Shown here one piece after another: positions 63,910 through 64,000 of a DNA stretch of 64,000 nt. The DNA lies in NCBI GenBank assembly GCA_009392005.1, contig VFHL01000004.1, positions 122,606 through 186,605 on the forward strand, read 5' to 3'. A program made the position numbers and the translations under genes. The stretch is from SAR202 cluster bacterium. GTDB lineage: Bacteria; Chloroflexota; Dehalococcoidia; UBA6926; VFHL01. Below the pieces are notes generated by a model, which was not told the origin of the DNA, searched no databases, and was given only the letters and a program-made list of their open reading frames with translations. The first letter of the stretch is position 1; each line of letters starts with the position of its first letter.

Positions 63910-63965
63910 TGAGTGGAGCGGGGGACGGGATTCGAACCCGCGACAGCCTGCTTGGAAGATAGGAT
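63910..63965 (-). repeat. Right island-border repeat: tRNA-Gly(TCC) 3' half
   Basis: Minus strand: anticodon loop with TCC (CTTCCAAG), CAGG, variable CTGTC, T-arm GCGGG-TTCGAAT-CCCGT, acceptor 3' strand CCCCCGC, then TCCA. This is the anticodon-to-CCA half of a normal tRNA-Gly; the sequence to the right has no D-arm or GCGGGGG acceptor partner in the 35 bases left. It pairs as a direct repeat with 56709-56763. Confidence 0.7.
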
Positions 63966-64000
63966 GCACGTTGTCAGCACCTATAAATCCCCGTTAGTCC

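Noticed and set aside
63918..64000. Complete tRNA-Gly at the right edge
   Set aside because: Only the anticodon-to-3' half folds; the bases to the right have no D-arm and no acceptor partner for CCCCCGC.
1..64000. CRISPR arrays, insertion sequences, rRNA
   Set aside because: No regularly spaced repeats, transposase-like proteins or rRNA segments were seen by reading; a repeat search would be decisive.

Overview
The window looks like a chromosomal segment of a free-living, probably marine bacterium of the Chloroflexota, most likely near the SAR202/Dehalococcoidia lineages. This is an inference from gene content: four class III (CaiB/BaiF) CoA-transferases, a B12-dependent class II ribonucleotide reductase under a linked NrdR, a flavin-dependent luciferase-like monooxygenase, several amidohydrolase and phosphotriesterase-like enzymes, and glycine-betaine-type uptake. 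Base composition is moderately AT-rich. Most genes are compact, on both strands, with AGGAGG-like ribosome sites. No rRNA, CRISPR array, integrase or transposase was seen. One complete tRNA (Glu, TTC) is present.

Layout. 0-3 kb: 5' part of a malate/lactate-type dehydrogenase and a pair of CoA-transferases, minus strand. 3-8.6 kb: phosphodiesterase, dnaJ, prmA, amidohydrolase, Ca/Na antiporter. 8.7-14.2 kb: tRNA-Glu, phosphotriesterase-like enzyme, a cysteinyl-tRNA synthetase fused to a glycosyltransferase domain, a HEAT-repeat protein and endonuclease III. 14.3-25.5 kb: PAC2 protein, a small membrane ORF coupled to argC, then nrdR, an SNase-like small protein, nrdJ, proC, yggT, plsY, pepA and a dehydrogenase. 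25.5-38 kb: AAA+ ATPase, ornithine-cyclodeaminase-like enzyme, betaine-type binding protein, a sugar-acid/glycerate catabolism block (HpaI-type aldolase, glycerate kinase, glycerate dehydrogenase), a tandem pair of amidohydrolases, an alpha/beta hydrolase and a CCA-type nucleotidyltransferase. 38-45.5 kb: a second CoA-transferase pair in the same order as the first, an SDR remnant, comB, a DsbA-like gene with an in-frame TGA at the redox position (candidate selenoprotein), rnc with an apparent ACG start, ftsY and an oxidoreductase. 45.5-56.5 kb: cupin, a stand-alone Ada-type metal-binding domain, peroxiredoxin, luciferase-like monooxygenase, enoyl-CoA hydratase, GNAT, an alkyltransferase-like protein, lipid kinase, a nuclease-fold protein, a cytidylyltransferase, a lipoprotein and several tiny membrane proteins.

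56.7-63.96 kb looks like an accessory island. It is bounded by two related direct repeats that resemble 3' halves of tRNA-Gly(TCC). Between them lie a structured leader with a terminator, a beta-propeller lipoprotein, a SEC-C mini-protein, tiny membrane proteins, a beta-helix remnant, an unknown protein, and a McrB (with EVE-like domain)/McrC modification-dependent restriction pair.

The points most worth a second look are the candidate DsbA-like selenoprotein and its adjoining rnc start, the CysRS-glycosyltransferase fusion, a trio of tiny membrane-protein genes that share an extended -10 element exactly 7 nt before ATG (apparently leaderless), the possible switching leader RNA, the tRNA-flanked McrBC island, and the repeated two-gene CoA-transferase module.
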